This document shows positions 25,649 to 34,542 of a DNA stretch of 44,047 nt, piece by piece. Below the pieces are notes generated by a model. The model was not told the origin of the DNA. It did not search any database and saw only the letters and a list, made by a program, of their open reading frames with translations. Origin of the DNA: VRUE01 sp040904405 (GTDB taxonomy: Bacteria > Actinomycetota > Thermoleophilia > Solirubrobacterales > 70-9); the NCBI GenBank assembly GCA_040904405.1, contig JBBDTK010000056.1, forward strand, positions 1-44,047, in the 5' to 3' direction. The stretch's first letter is position 1. Each line of letters begins with the position of its first letter. The position numbers and the translations under genes are program-made.

Positions 25649-27517
25649 ATGTGCGGCATCTGCGGCAGGACCGACGATCCCGCCGGGCGCGCGGTCGCCG
25701 CGATGAACGCGGCGATGATCCACCGCGGGCCCGACGACGAAGGCGTCCACACCGATCGCGACCATGGGTTGAGCATCGGCGCCCGCCGCCTCAGCGTGAT
25801 CGATGTAGCCGGTGGCCATCAGCCTCTCGCCAACGAGGACGGAACGATCTGGGCGACGCTTAACGGCGAGATCTACAATCACCCGCGGCTGCAGCAGATG
25901 CTGCGCGAGCGCGGCCATCGGCTCGCCACCGGAACCGACACCGAGGTCCTGGTTCATCTCTACGAGGAGTACGGCGCCGAGATGGTCCACGCGCTGGAGG
26001 GAATGTTCAGCTTCGCGATCTGGGACTCGCGCGAGGCGGAGCTGCTGCTCGCCCGCGACCGCTTCGGCGAGAAGCCGCTCTTCTACTCGGCCGGCGGCGG
26101 CCAACTCGCCTTCGCCTCGGAACTGACCGCGCTCGTCGCTGGCGCCGCGGTGGGCGACGAGCTCGACCCGCTGGCCGTCGATGATTACTTCGTCTACGGC
26201 TATCTGCCTGGCGAGCGCTCGATCCTGACCGGCGCCCAGCAGCTGCCCCCGGGTCACCTGCTCGGCTGGCGTCCGGGCCGCGAGCCCGAGCTGAGGTCGT
26301 ACTGGCAGCCGCCGGTCCCCGTCGCCGCCGGCGGCGAGTCGACCGGGGACCTGGTTCGCGAGCTGCGTCGCCTGCTCGAGGACTCGGTTCGCAGCCGCCT
26401 GATCGCCGACGTGCCCCTTGGCGTTTTCCTCAGCGGCGGCGTCGACTCGACTCTGATCGCGGCCCTCGCCGCGGCCGAGTCGAGTGCGCCGATCAAGACC
26501 TTCACCGTCGGCTACGACGTCGGGGAGGTCAGTGAGGCCGAGCAGGCGCGGATCACCGCCGCGGAGATCGGCTCCGAGCACCATGAGCTGACCCTGCCGC
26601 TGGCGGAGGTCGCCGCTCGCGTTCCGCAGGTGCTTTCCGCCCTCGACCAGCCATTGGCCGACCAGTCGCTGCTGGCCTTCCACGCGATCGCCGAGTTCGC
26701 CCGCGACGACGTCACCGTGGCGGTCGGCGGCGAGGGGGCCGACGAGCTCTTCGGCGGCTACCCGCGTTACCGCTGGCTGGCGCGGGCCGAGTCGCTCGGC
26801 CGTGGCCTGCCGCGCCCGCTCGCTGCCGCCGGGGCGCGAGCGCTCGAACGAGCCTTGCCCGAGGGGCGAACCGCCCGACTCGCCGACGTGATCGAGCCGC
26901 GCGACTCGATCGAGCGCCAGCTCGACTGGGTCGCAGGGGAGCGGCTCGGGGTCCGGGCGCAGCTCTACGGGCCGCGCCTGCGCGGGTTCCGCCCGCCCGC
27001 CGCGCTCGCCGCCGAGCTGGCCGCCTCGGCCCCCGGCGTCGAGAGCACCGCCGGGCGTTTCATGCTGCTCGATCAGCGCCACTGGCTCCCCGGCGACGTC
27101 CTCGCCAAGGCCGACCGGGCCGGCATGCTGGTCTCGCTCGAGGTCCGCACGCCCTACCTGGACTATCGGTTGGCCGAGTTCGCGGCAACCGTCGCGCCGG
27201 CTCTGCACACGGGCGGCAAGGGCAAGGCGCTGCTGCGCCGCCTGCTCGACGAGTTGCTGCCCGAGACGTCGCTGCGTCGTCCCAAGACCGCCTTCCGGGT
27301 GCCCGTCGCCGACTGGCTCCGCGGTCCCCTGGCGGCGTCGATGCGCGATCAGGTCGAGTCCGGCTGCGCCTGCGACGAGGGCTGGATCGATCGCGCCGCG
27401 GCTTCGGCATTGCTCGAAGAGCACGTGCGCGGCGAGCGCGACCGGAGCGAGGCCCTCTGGCCGCTGCTCGCCTTCGGTCTCTGGCTCGACCGTTTCCGGG
27501 GGCGCGATGTCGACTGA
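25649..27517 (+). CDS. asnB: Asparagine synthase (glutamine-hydrolysing)-like amidotransferase
   Basis: 622 residues, full length. The N-terminus MCGICGRTDDP places the glutaminase nucleophile at Cys2, and RLSVIDVAGGHQPLANEDGT and LNGEIYNH are the class II amidotransferase pattern. The synthetase domain has GVFLSGGVDSTLIAAL (PP-loop near residue 261) and VAVGGEGADELFGGYPRYRW. It transfers the amide nitrogen of glutamine to an acyl-adenylate, normally of aspartate. Its place in the middle of a glycosyltransferase operon suggests that it may amidate a uronic-acid sugar or similar surface component rather than make free asparagine. That is inference; similar asnB genes occur in other polysaccharide loci. 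Confidence 0.93.
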   Translation: MCGICGRTDDPAGRAVAAMNAAMIHRGPDDEGVHTDRDHGLSIGARRLSVIDVAGGHQPLANEDGTIWATLNGEIYNHPRLQQMLRERGHRLATGTDTEVLVHLYEEYGAEMVHALEGMFSFAIWDSREAELLLARDRFGEKPLFYSAGGGQLAFASELTALVAGAAVGDELDPLAVDDYFVYGYLPGERSILTGAQQLPPGHLLGWRPGREPELRSYWQPPVPVAAGGESTGDLVRELRRLLEDSVRSRLIADVPLGVFLSGGVDSTLIAALAAAESSAPIKTFTVGYDVGEVSEAEQARITAAEIGSEHHELTLPLAEVAARVPQVLSALDQPLADQSLLAFHAIAEFARDDVTVAVGGEGADELFGGYPRYRWLARAESLGRGLPRPLAAAGARALERALPEGRTARLADVIEPRDSIERQLDWVAGERLGVRAQLYGPRLRGFRPPAALAAELAASAPGVESTAGRFMLLDQRHWLPGDVLAKADRAGMLVSLEVRTPYLDYRLAEFAATVAPALHTGGKGKALLRRLLDELLPETSLRRPKTAFRVPVADWLRGPLAASMRDQVESGCACDEGWIDRAAASALLEEHVRGERDRSEALWPLLAFGLWLDRFRGRDVD

Positions 27518-28631
27518 GGCTCGCAAGCTGCGCGTCCTGCTCGTCACCCCGGACTTCCCGCCGGAGAAGGGCGGGATCCAGATCCTGCTCGGCCGGATCG
27601 TCGAAAACGCCCCCGGCCTCGACGTGCGCGTGCTGGCCCTGGGCTACGAGGGCGACGCCGAGTTCGACCGTGACCTGGGCGCCGAGGTGCGCCGGGTGGC
27701 GAACTCGGCGATGAGCCGACCCCTGGCGGTCCTAGGCCTCAACGCGAGGTCGCTCGCCGAGGCGGCGCGCTTCCGGCCCGACGCAATTCTCAGTGGCCAC
27801 GTCGTGGCCAGCATCGGGGCGCTGGCCGTGCGCCGGGCACTGCGGATTCCGCTGGTCCAGTACGTGCATGCCGACGAGTTCCGGGTCCGCGCCGGCCTCA
27901 CCGGTCGGGTCGTCCGCGCAGCCGACACGACGATCGCGGTCAGCCGCTACACGCGGGAGATGACGCTCGCCGCGGGCGCCGCGGCGGAGCGGATCCGGGT
28001 GATCCTTCCCGGCGTCGATCTGCCGGACGCCTTCCGGATCGAGCGCGGGAGCCCGCCGACCCTGCTCACCGTGGCGACGATGCTGTTCCGCTACAAGGGT
28101 CACGACACGATGGCGCGGGCAATGCCTTTGATCCGCGCCAAGGTTCCCGGGGCGCGCTGGGTCGTCGTCGGCGACGGTCCGTTCCGGCCGGCGGTGGAGA
28201 GCGCCGTAACCGCCTACCGCATCGGCGACGCGGTCAACCTGCTCGGCCGGGTCAGCGACGAGGAGCGCAACCGCTGGCTGGACCGGGCCAATGTCTTCTG
28301 CATGCCGAGCCGGGTGCCGGCCGCCGGCGTCGGCGGCGAGGGTTTCGGCAGCGCTTATCAGGAGGCGGGGGCGAGGGGGATGCCCGCGATCGGCGGCAAT
28401 GTGGCGGGCGCCCGCGACGCGGTCGCCAACGGCGAGACCGGGCTGCTCGTCAACCCCGCCGACCACCTAGCGGTCGCCGGCGCGGCGGTCGAGCTGCTTG
28501 CCGACCCCAAGCGCGCCGAGGAGATGGGCGCGGCGGCGCGGCGGCGGGCGGAAGGCAACTCCTGGCCGAAGGTAGCCGCGAGGGTCGAAGAGGTGCTCCG
28601 CGAGGCCGCCGGGCGCCGCAAGGCCGCCTGA
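27507..28631 (+). CDS. Glycosyltransferase family 4
   Basis: 374 residues; the start overlaps asnB by 11 nt. VLLVTPDFPPEKGGIQILLGRI is the GT4 N-terminal motif (PPxxGGI). Later come LSGHVVASIGALAVRRAL, LLTVATMLFRYKGHDTMARAM, WVVVGDGPFRPAVE and GGEGFGSAYQEAGARGMPAIGG, with a complete EX7E (E...E). It has no transmembrane segment. It is likely a retaining transferase (mannose, glucose or similar) acting on the lipid-linked intermediate. The following gene begins in its stop codon (TGATG), so translation is coupled. Confidence 0.92.
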   Translation: MSTEARKLRVLLVTPDFPPEKGGIQILLGRIVENAPGLDVRVLALGYEGDAEFDRDLGAEVRRVANSAMSRPLAVLGLNARSLAEAARFRPDAILSGHVVASIGALAVRRALRIPLVQYVHADEFRVRAGLTGRVVRAADTTIAVSRYTREMTLAAGAAAERIRVILPGVDLPDAFRIERGSPPTLLTVATMLFRYKGHDTMARAMPLIRAKVPGARWVVVGDGPFRPAVESAVTAYRIGDAVNLLGRVSDEERNRWLDRANVFCMPSRVPAAGVGGEGFGSAYQEAGARGMPAIGGNVAGARDAVANGETGLLVNPADHLAVAGAAVELLADPKRAEEMGAAARRRAEGNSWPKVAARVEEVLREAAGRRKAA

Positions 28632-29815
28632 TGCGCGTCCTCTACGTCAACCAGACGGCGCAGGTCAGCGGTGCGGAGCGGTCCCTACTGGCTTTGCTGC
28701 AGGGCCTTGGCGACGCGGTCGAGCCGCTCGTCGCCTCGCCGCCGGGGGAGTTGGCCGAGGAGGTTCTGCGAGCCGGCGCCGAGGCGCTGCCGATCGCCGG
28801 CACGGCCGCCAGCTTCCGTCTCCATCCGCTGCACACCAGCCGGGGCTTGGCCGAGATCGGTCGCTCGGCGCTACAGGTGCGTCGTCTTGTCGCCCGCCAC
28901 AAGCCCGATCTCGTCCACGCGAACACCACGCGTGCTTCGCTGCTCGCGCTGCTGGCTCGGGGTTGGCGCGGGCCGCCGGCGATCGCTCACATCAGGGACT
29001 GGGCCCCGGAGGGCCGCTTCTCCCGCTTCGTCCTCGCCACGATCGCCCGCCGCGCCAGCCTCGCCGTCGCCAACTCCGCCTACATCGCCGGCCAGTTCGA
29101 CGGCCTGCCGCTGCGAGCCCCGGTCCGTGTCATCCACAACCCGGTCGACCTCGAACGCTTCGACCCGGCCGTCGTCGACCGCGCGGCGGCGCGGCGCGAG
29201 CTTGGACTGTCGACCGGAGTCGTCGCCCTCGCGGTGGTCTCTCAGCTGACGCCCTGGAAGGGACAGGACGATGCGATCAGGTTGCTCGCCGGCCTCGCCG
29301 AGGGCGACGACGACGCTGTTCTGCTGATCGCCGGCTCGGCCAAGTTCTCCGGCCCCGGGACGCAGTTCGACAACCGCGGCTACGAGCGGCGCCTGCACGA
29401 GCTCGTCACCGAGCTCGGGCTCGGCGAGCGGGTTCGTTTCCTCGGCGAGCGTGCCGACGTGCCGGCGATCCTGGCTGCGACCGACGTCCTGCTGCTGCCC
29501 TCCTGGCGCGAGGCGTTCGGGAGGATCGCGATCGAGGCGATGGCGATGTCCGTGCCGGTCGCGGCGACCGAGGTGGGGGGGCCCGCGGAGATCGTCCGCG
29601 ACGGCGTCGACGGGCTGCTGCTGCCGCCGCGCCGACCCGACGTCTGGGCCGCCCGGCTTGCGCCGCTGATCGCGGATGCCGAGCTGCGTCGCGAGTACGG
29701 CGGACGCGCCCGCGAACGGGCCCGTGAGTTCCGCGTCGAGGCCCACGCCGCCGCGGTCCTGAACGTCTACCGCGAGCTGCTCGCCGGCCGGCGCGGCGGC
29801 GACGCGCCTCTATAG
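28631..29815 (+). CDS. Glycosyltransferase family 4
   Basis: 394 residues. RVLYVNQTAQVSGAERSLLALL is the N-terminal Gly-loop (SGAERSL). PDLVHANTTRASLLALLA, VIHNPVDLERFDPA, VSQLTPWKGQDDAIRLLAGL and SWREAFGRIAIEAMAMSVPVAATEVGGPAEIV (complete EX7E) are present. It is the third GT4 of the run. Its ATG shares a base with the previous stop, and the polymerase starts 8 nt downstream of its own stop. The donor is unknown; as the last transferase before the polymerase it might complete the repeat unit. Confidence 0.92.
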   Translation: MRVLYVNQTAQVSGAERSLLALLQGLGDAVEPLVASPPGELAEEVLRAGAEALPIAGTAASFRLHPLHTSRGLAEIGRSALQVRRLVARHKPDLVHANTTRASLLALLARGWRGPPAIAHIRDWAPEGRFSRFVLATIARRASLAVANSAYIAGQFDGLPLRAPVRVIHNPVDLERFDPAVVDRAAARRELGLSTGVVALAVVSQLTPWKGQDDAIRLLAGLAEGDDDAVLLIAGSAKFSGPGTQFDNRGYERRLHELVTELGLGERVRFLGERADVPAILAATDVLLLPSWREAFGRIAIEAMAMSVPVAATEVGGPAEIVRDGVDGLLLPPRRPDVWAARLAPLIADAELRREYGGRARERAREFRVEAHAAAVLNVYRELLAGRRGGDAPL

Positions 29816-29823
29816 TCGGCGCG

Positions 29824-31263
29824 ATGCTCGGCTCGGCGCAGCCGATCGCTCCCAAGGCCAGGCGAAATGGCCTCCTCGTCCTTGCTCTGGGAGCTGGCCT
29901 GGCGCTGCTCGTCGGCGCTGTCGCGGTGCGCTCTCCGCAACTGGCCGCCACCGTGGCACTGCTCGTGCTCCTGCCGGCCGTCCGAGCGCAGTCCCGCACC
30001 GCCGGTCTGATGACCCTCTGGGCGTACTGGCTGCTGGTGCCGATGCTGCGCCGGATGCTCGACCTGGCCGAACCGACCTCGGGGGCCGACCCGCTCTCGC
30101 TGCTGCCCTTCTTGGGCACCGCGGTACTCGCCCTGATGGAGCTGCGCGAGAACCGGCTCGACCGCCGCGCCCGCTTGATCCTCGCCGGCGCCGGGGTCGG
30201 CTTCCTGCTTGGCCTGCCGATGGGCCTGCTGGCCGACCCGGCGGCGGTCAGCTTTGCCGCGCTCGCCTACCTCGCCGGACTCTCCGCTTTCGTGATCGGC
30301 TGGGGGGACACGATGCGCCCGCACTCGGGAATGACTCTCTACCGCGCCCTCGCCGCCGCCCTGATCCCGCTCTCCCTGTACGCCGTCGCGCAGTACTTCC
30401 TGCCGCTCTCCGGCTGGGACGCGCTCTGGGTGGAGACGGGGGAACTGGGCAGCGTCGGGGCGCCGCAGGAGGATCACATCCGGGTCTTCTCGACGCTCAA
30501 CTCGCCGTTCACCTTCGCGATTGCCCTGGCGACGGGGATCATGCTCGGCCTCGGGGTTGTGAGGACACTCCCAGCCAGCCTTCTGTTGACTCTGCCGATG
30601 ATCCTGGCGCTGGCGCTCACCTACGTGCGCAGCGCCTGGCTGGCGCTCGTCGTCGGGGTCCTCGTCTTCGCCCTGGCGGCACGGGGTCGGGCGAGTGGGC
30701 GGATCGTGGCGGTGGTCAGCGTCTGCCTGGTCGCCCTGGTTGCCGTGGGGGGCAGCAACCCGACCACCCAGGCGTTCACGCAGCGGGTCACCTCGCTGGG
30801 CAGCCCGGAGGAGGACGTCTCAGCCCAGGAGCGCATCGAAACCACGAGCAAACTGGTGCCCGCTTCGATCAGGCAGCCCCTGGGTGCGGGGCTGGGCCAG
30901 GCCGGCCTCGCGGTCCGACTGGAAGACGCCGGTGAGGAGGACGCGAAGCTGGTCGACGTGGATGACGGCTACCTGTCGTTGCTGTACCAGTCGGGGCCGT
31001 TCGGGCTGTTGCTGGTGCTGGCGGCAATCTTCGCCTCGGTATCGGCGGCGATCCGGGTGCTCGGCCGGGCCGACCCCGACAGCCGGCTGGCGCCTGCGGC
31101 GCTGCTGGCGACCTTGATGATGCTCCTGGTCGCGCTTGCCTCCGCCGACGTCTTCTTCGGCCTGCCTGGGGCAATCTTCTGGTATCTCTGCGGGGTGGCG
31201 GTGGCCTACGCCTCAGATCGCCGTGAGGGTTCGCCAATGCGCTTCGCCGTCGGCGAGAGGTAG
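29824..31263 (+). CDS. Polysaccharide polymerase / O-antigen ligase-like membrane protein (Wzy-like)
   Basis: 479 residues with about 11-12 hydrophobic helices. The large outside loop contains SVGAPQEDHIRVFSTLNSPFTFAIALA. The helical stretch LTYVRSAWLALVVGVLVFAL has the short R-S-A-W(x)A motif usual before the Wzy_C loop. SIRQPLGAGLGQAGLAV and VDDGYLSLLYQSGPFGLLL correspond to the GxGxG and D...YL...G positions of the ligase/polymerase family. Together with the flippase and the Wzz-kinase it defines a Wzx/Wzy-type export system. The separate ligase-like protein at 6066-8021 has a TPR tail, which this one lacks. Confidence 0.87.
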   Translation: MLGSAQPIAPKARRNGLLVLALGAGLALLVGAVAVRSPQLAATVALLVLLPAVRAQSRTAGLMTLWAYWLLVPMLRRMLDLAEPTSGADPLSLLPFLGTAVLALMELRENRLDRRARLILAGAGVGFLLGLPMGLLADPAAVSFAALAYLAGLSAFVIGWGDTMRPHSGMTLYRALAAALIPLSLYAVAQYFLPLSGWDALWVETGELGSVGAPQEDHIRVFSTLNSPFTFAIALATGIMLGLGVVRTLPASLLLTLPMILALALTYVRSAWLALVVGVLVFALAARGRASGRIVAVVSVCLVALVAVGGSNPTTQAFTQRVTSLGSPEEDVSAQERIETTSKLVPASIRQPLGAGLGQAGLAVRLEDAGEEDAKLVDVDDGYLSLLYQSGPFGLLLVLAAIFASVSAAIRVLGRADPDSRLAPAALLATLMMLLVALASADVFFGLPGAIFWYLCGVAVAYASDRREGSPMRFAVGER

Positions 31264-31324
31264 CCGGACCGGTTGCTACAGTCCGCGCCCCGATGGGCTT
31301 GGAGCCCGACCTCGAGGTGCCTTC

Positions 31325-32746
31325 TTGCCACCTACCCGCCAACCCGAAGACTCCGATCTCTCGCTGATCGCGCAGGTGATCAGGCGCAGGATCTGGGTCG
31401 TCCTGCTCTGCTTCGTCGTCAGCACCGCGGCCGCGGTGGCGCTCTCGGTCCGGGCGGAGAAGCAATACGAGGCAACCACCGCCCTGCTGCTGCGGTCCTC
31501 GTCCGCTTTCGAACCGCAGCGCGCTGTCGACACGAACCTGCAGCTGCTCGGCTTGCCGGCAGTCGCCAGGGCGACTGCCCAGCGCCTCGGCGACATCGGC
31601 GCCGACGAGATAGCGGGATCGATCGAAGCCAGCCAGGAGGGCGACGCCGACATCCTCGAGGTCACGGCGACTTCGTCCTCGCCCGAGCAAGCCGCGCTGA
31701 TCGCCAACACCTACGCCGAGGAGTTCCTTGCCTTCCGCACCGACTCCGAACGAGAACGGCTCCAGACGAGCCAGATCGAGGTCATCGAGCCCGCTTCGCC
31801 GCCTTCGTCTCCGGTTTCGCCGAAACCCGTCCGGAATACCGTCTTCGGCGCCTTGATCGGCCTCGTCCTCGGGATCGGGCTGGCGCTGCTGCTCGAGCAG
31901 CTCGACCGCCGCGTGAAGCGTCAGGAAGATGTCGCTGAGGCGACCGGGTTGCCGCTGCTGGCATCGGTTCCCAAGCGTCGCGCATTCGACCGAGAGCATC
32001 TCGGCCACGCCTCGCTCTCTCCGGCGGAGACCGAGGTGTTCCGGCTCTTGCGCGCCAACCTGCGCTATTTCAAGGCCCAGCAGGACGTCAAGTCCGTCGT
32101 CGTCACTTCCGCCGCACCGGGGGAGGGCAAGACCCTCGTCTCGCTCGGCCTCGCCCTCGCCGCTGTGACCAGCGGCGAACGGGTGCTGCTGATCGAGGCC
32201 GACCTGCGCGACCCCGGCCTCTCCCGGGTACTCAACCTGGAGGCGAGCGGCGGCCTCAGTTGGGTGCTGACGGAGGATTACGGCTCGGTGGCGGATGCCG
32301 TGACCCAGGTCAGGGCGAGCGAGCTTGCCGATGCCGTCGGCGACACCATGCTCGACGTGATCCCCGCCGGCGCGATCCCGCCAAACCCGACCGAGCTGGT
32401 CGAGTCCCAACGGATGGGAGAGGTACTCGCCTTCGCCGAAGGCGCCTACGACTTCATCGTGATCGACACGCCACCGGTTCTCGTCGTCTCCGACGCGATT
32501 CCGCTGATCATGGCGTCAAGCGGCGTCCTCGCCGTCAGCGGGATCGGGGTGAGCACCCGCAGCTCGGCCACCGACCTGGCGGTTCAGCTGGATCGGCTCG
32601 GGGCCTCGACGCTCGGCTTGGTGGCGAACTTCGTCGAGCACGCCGGCCGTTCCTACGATGGGTACGGCTATGGCAGGCCGCCCGACATGGACCTGATGCG
32701 CAAGTCCGCTTCGAAGCCCGCCGGGCCGAGCGACGGCGATCAGTAG
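31325..32746 (+). CDS. Chain-length regulator fused to bacterial tyrosine kinase (Wzz-BY-kinase)
   Basis: 473 residues from TTG 31325, preceded by GAGGTG; the longer open frame upstream overlaps the polymerase and is unlikely. The Wzz domain has a first helix (IWVVLLCFVVSTAAAVALSV), an extracytoplasmic coil, and a second helix (TVFGALIGLVLGIGLALLLEQL). The cytoplasmic kinase has Walker A SAAPGEGKTLVSLG (about residue 265), Walker A' VLLIEADLRDP and Walker B FIVIDTPPVLVVSDA. The C-terminus holds a Tyr cluster (SYDGYGYGRP) suited to autophosphorylation. In Gram-positives the two domains are often separate (CapA/CapB); here they are fused as in Wzc, with a shorter Wzz loop. No phosphotyrosine phosphatase gene is in the window. 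Confidence 0.92.
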   Translation: MPPTRQPEDSDLSLIAQVIRRRIWVVLLCFVVSTAAAVALSVRAEKQYEATTALLLRSSSAFEPQRAVDTNLQLLGLPAVARATAQRLGDIGADEIAGSIEASQEGDADILEVTATSSSPEQAALIANTYAEEFLAFRTDSERERLQTSQIEVIEPASPPSSPVSPKPVRNTVFGALIGLVLGIGLALLLEQLDRRVKRQEDVAEATGLPLLASVPKRRAFDREHLGHASLSPAETEVFRLLRANLRYFKAQQDVKSVVVTSAAPGEGKTLVSLGLALAAVTSGERVLLIEADLRDPGLSRVLNLEASGGLSWVLTEDYGSVADAVTQVRASELADAVGDTMLDVIPAGAIPPNPTELVESQRMGEVLAFAEGAYDFIVIDTPPVLVVSDAIPLIMASSGVLAVSGIGVSTRSSATDLAVQLDRLGASTLGLVANFVEHAGRSYDGYGYGRPPDMDLMRKSASKPAGPSDGDQ

Positions 32747-34218
32747 GCGCCGCGTCCCGAGATTACGGCCGGGAGCGTCGCCAGCAGGATCTCGATGTCA
32801 CGGGCCAGTGACCAGCCGGCTACGTACTGGTAGTCGAAGCGGACCATCTCCTGGAAGGGGCTCTGCGAGCGACCGTAGATCTGCCAGGGGCCGGTCAGGC
32901 CTGGCCGCAGCTCGAGTCGGCGCAGATGCCAGGCCTCTTCGAGGGCGGCAGTCTCCAAGAAGATCAGGGGGCGCGGGCCGACGAGGCTCATCTCTCCCCG
33001 CAGGACGTTGAAGAGCTGGGGCAGCTCGTCCAGCGAGAAGCGGCGGATGAAGCGGCCGACTCGGGTCACGCGGGGGTCCTTGCGGATCTTGAACATGACC
33101 CCGTCGGAGGCCTCGTTGAGCGCTTCGAAGTCGGTCTTGCGCGCCTCTGCATCCACGTACATGGAGCGGAACTTGACCAGGTAGAAGCTGCTGTTGCCGC
33201 GGCCGGCCCGTCGCTGGCGGAAGATGACCGGGCCGCGCGACTCGAGCTTGATCGCGATCGCCGTGGCGATCATCACGGGGCCGAAGAGGCCCAGCAGGAC
33301 AAGCGAGCCGAAGACGTCGAGGGCGCGCTTGGCCGCTACCGAGCCCGAGGTCAGGTTCTGGGTCCCGATCGAGAGCAGTGGCAGTCCGCCGACTTGATCG
33401 AGGGCCCTAACGCCGTCGAGGAACTCGAACAGCCGCGGCACGACATCGACCGCCACGCCGGCGTCGCGGCAGGCGCGGATCGACTCCAGCAGGCGCTCGT
33501 GGCTGGCCCGGGTGAAGGCGATGACCACTCGGTCGATTTCCTGTAGCTCGATCACCTCCTGCAGGTCTGAGAAGCGTCCCAGCCAGGGCAGGTCGGGGGT
33601 GCCGGCGTCGTACACGTCATCATCGACGATGCCGACCGGGATCAGCCCGAACTGAGCGTTGCTGCGCAGCTTCCCGACCACCTTGCCGGCGACGAACCCG
33701 GAGCCGAGGATCAGCGTGCGCTGGCGCATATCCGGCGTCCGGTGGAGGCCGGCGCGGACCACCGTGCGGGCGATTCCAGCAAACGCGGCGATTCCGGCGA
33801 CGGTGATGAAGGTGAGCTCGATCGCGTGCGCCAGCGGCAGCGCCATGGCGATCCCGAAGAGCGGCCAGGTGATCAGCAGCACGGCCACGAAGCCTCGCGG
33901 GACCTCGGTTACCGCCGAGGCCCACATGGCCAGTTGGTCGCCGCGGTAGAGGCCGATGCTGAAGGCGGCCAGCGGCCACAGCAGCCCGGCGCAAGCCACG
34001 TAGGCGAGAGCCGCCCAGGAGGGGGGCTCGAGGAAGGCGATAGCGAGCGTTGCCGCGAAGGTCGCCGCGACCGAGTCGCCGAGGTAGAGCATCCGAGCCA
34101 GGACAGCTCCCCGATCCCTGGCGCGTTTACCGGCGCCGCGGGCGGGTATGCCTTCGGCCCGAGCAGGGGCTGGATCGGATCCCCGTTTCGGGGGGCTGGT
34201 GACGGTTGAGCTCTCCAT
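32740..34218 (-). CDS. Undecaprenyl-phosphate sugar phosphotransferase (initiating transferase, WbaP/WcaJ-like)
   Basis: 492 residues. Four or five N-terminal helices are followed by a Rossmann-like domain (RTLILGSGFVAGKVVGKLRS, then IPVGIVDDDVYD). The catalytic sugar-transferase domain then begins at KRALDVFGSLVLLGLFGPVMI (re-entrant helix). It continues with GPVIFRQRRAGRGNSSFYLVKFRSM, RRFSLDELPQLFNVLRGEMSLVGPRP and LRPGLTGPWQIYGRS. It transfers hexose-1-phosphate to undecaprenyl phosphate and starts the repeat unit. It converges on the kinase gene with a 7-nt overlap, so sense transcripts of the two overlap at their ends. The upstream region is AT-rich and contains repeats (34219-34542). 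Confidence 0.93.
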   Translation of the reverse strand: MESSTVTSPPKRGSDPAPARAEGIPARGAGKRARDRGAVLARMLYLGDSVAATFAATLAIAFLEPPSWAALAYVACAGLLWPLAAFSIGLYRGDQLAMWASAVTEVPRGFVAVLLITWPLFGIAMALPLAHAIELTFITVAGIAAFAGIARTVVRAGLHRTPDMRQRTLILGSGFVAGKVVGKLRSNAQFGLIPVGIVDDDVYDAGTPDLPWLGRFSDLQEVIELQEIDRVVIAFTRASHERLLESIRACRDAGVAVDVVPRLFEFLDGVRALDQVGGLPLLSIGTQNLTSGSVAAKRALDVFGSLVLLGLFGPVMIATAIAIKLESRGPVIFRQRRAGRGNSSFYLVKFRSMYVDAEARKTDFEALNEASDGVMFKIRKDPRVTRVGRFIRRFSLDELPQLFNVLRGEMSLVGPRPLIFLETAALEEAWHLRRLELRPGLTGPWQIYGRSQSPFQEMVRFDYQYVAGWSLARDIEILLATLPAVISGRGAY

Positions 34219-34542
34219 ATCCGGTTTTCTTGCTCGGCTTGTCCGGTCGGGTCAGGTGGGGCGGTTAGATTGCTGGCGATTCAGATGAGATCGTCGCTCG
34301 CCGTGTCTCGGCACTCCTGGCGGCCATGACTCGTATCGGGCCGATTGCGTCAGGGCTTGAGTCGCGGCGGAGTTGCGGCGGTTGGGTAAACGACGGTCGG
34401 GTAAACGATAGTGAGGATGTGAGGAAATCTCCATAGCGATTGCAGGATCGGTCGAAAGCTTGCTACTCAAGAGGTCAGCAAGAAAAATCGGGGTTGCAAG
34501 GGTTTCGTCACCATCCGGACGAATGTTTGACGACGAGCGGTG
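34219..34542. other. AT-richer divergent intergenic region with repeats
   Basis: No convincing gene. It separates the minus-strand sugar transferase from a plus-strand membrane protein and is visibly less GC-rich than its surroundings. It contains a 15-bp tandem duplication (34379-34408), and an inverted pair CCGGTTTTCTTGCT (34221-34234) and AGCAAGAAAAATCGG (34477-34491) that share the 10-mer AGCAAGAAAA. The second copy follows CTTGCT (34459-34464), making a small hairpin. These are probably regulatory sites for one or both genes; a relic of a small insertion is also possible. Confidence 0.55.
34379..34408. repeat. 15-bp tandem direct repeat (possible operator)
   Basis: CGGTTGGGTAAACGA and CGGTCGGGTAAACGA are adjacent, with one mismatch. 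The shared GGGTAAACGA is AT-richer than surrounding DNA. Two sites in tandem at 15-bp spacing would suit cooperative binding of a regulator between the divergent genes. Confidence 0.55.

Noticed and set aside
24848..27547. 899-codon open frame on the minus strand opposite asnB and the GT4 gene
   Set aside because: The opposite strand encodes clear asnB with catalytic motifs; the long frame is a GC-rich antisense artefact with low-complexity Ala/Arg/Gly composition.
31136..31324. Longer Wzz-kinase start inside the polymerase gene
   Set aside because: It would overlap the polymerase by 128 nt, and the sequence before residue PPTRQPEDSD is not Wzz-like; TTG 31325 has a ribosome-binding site.
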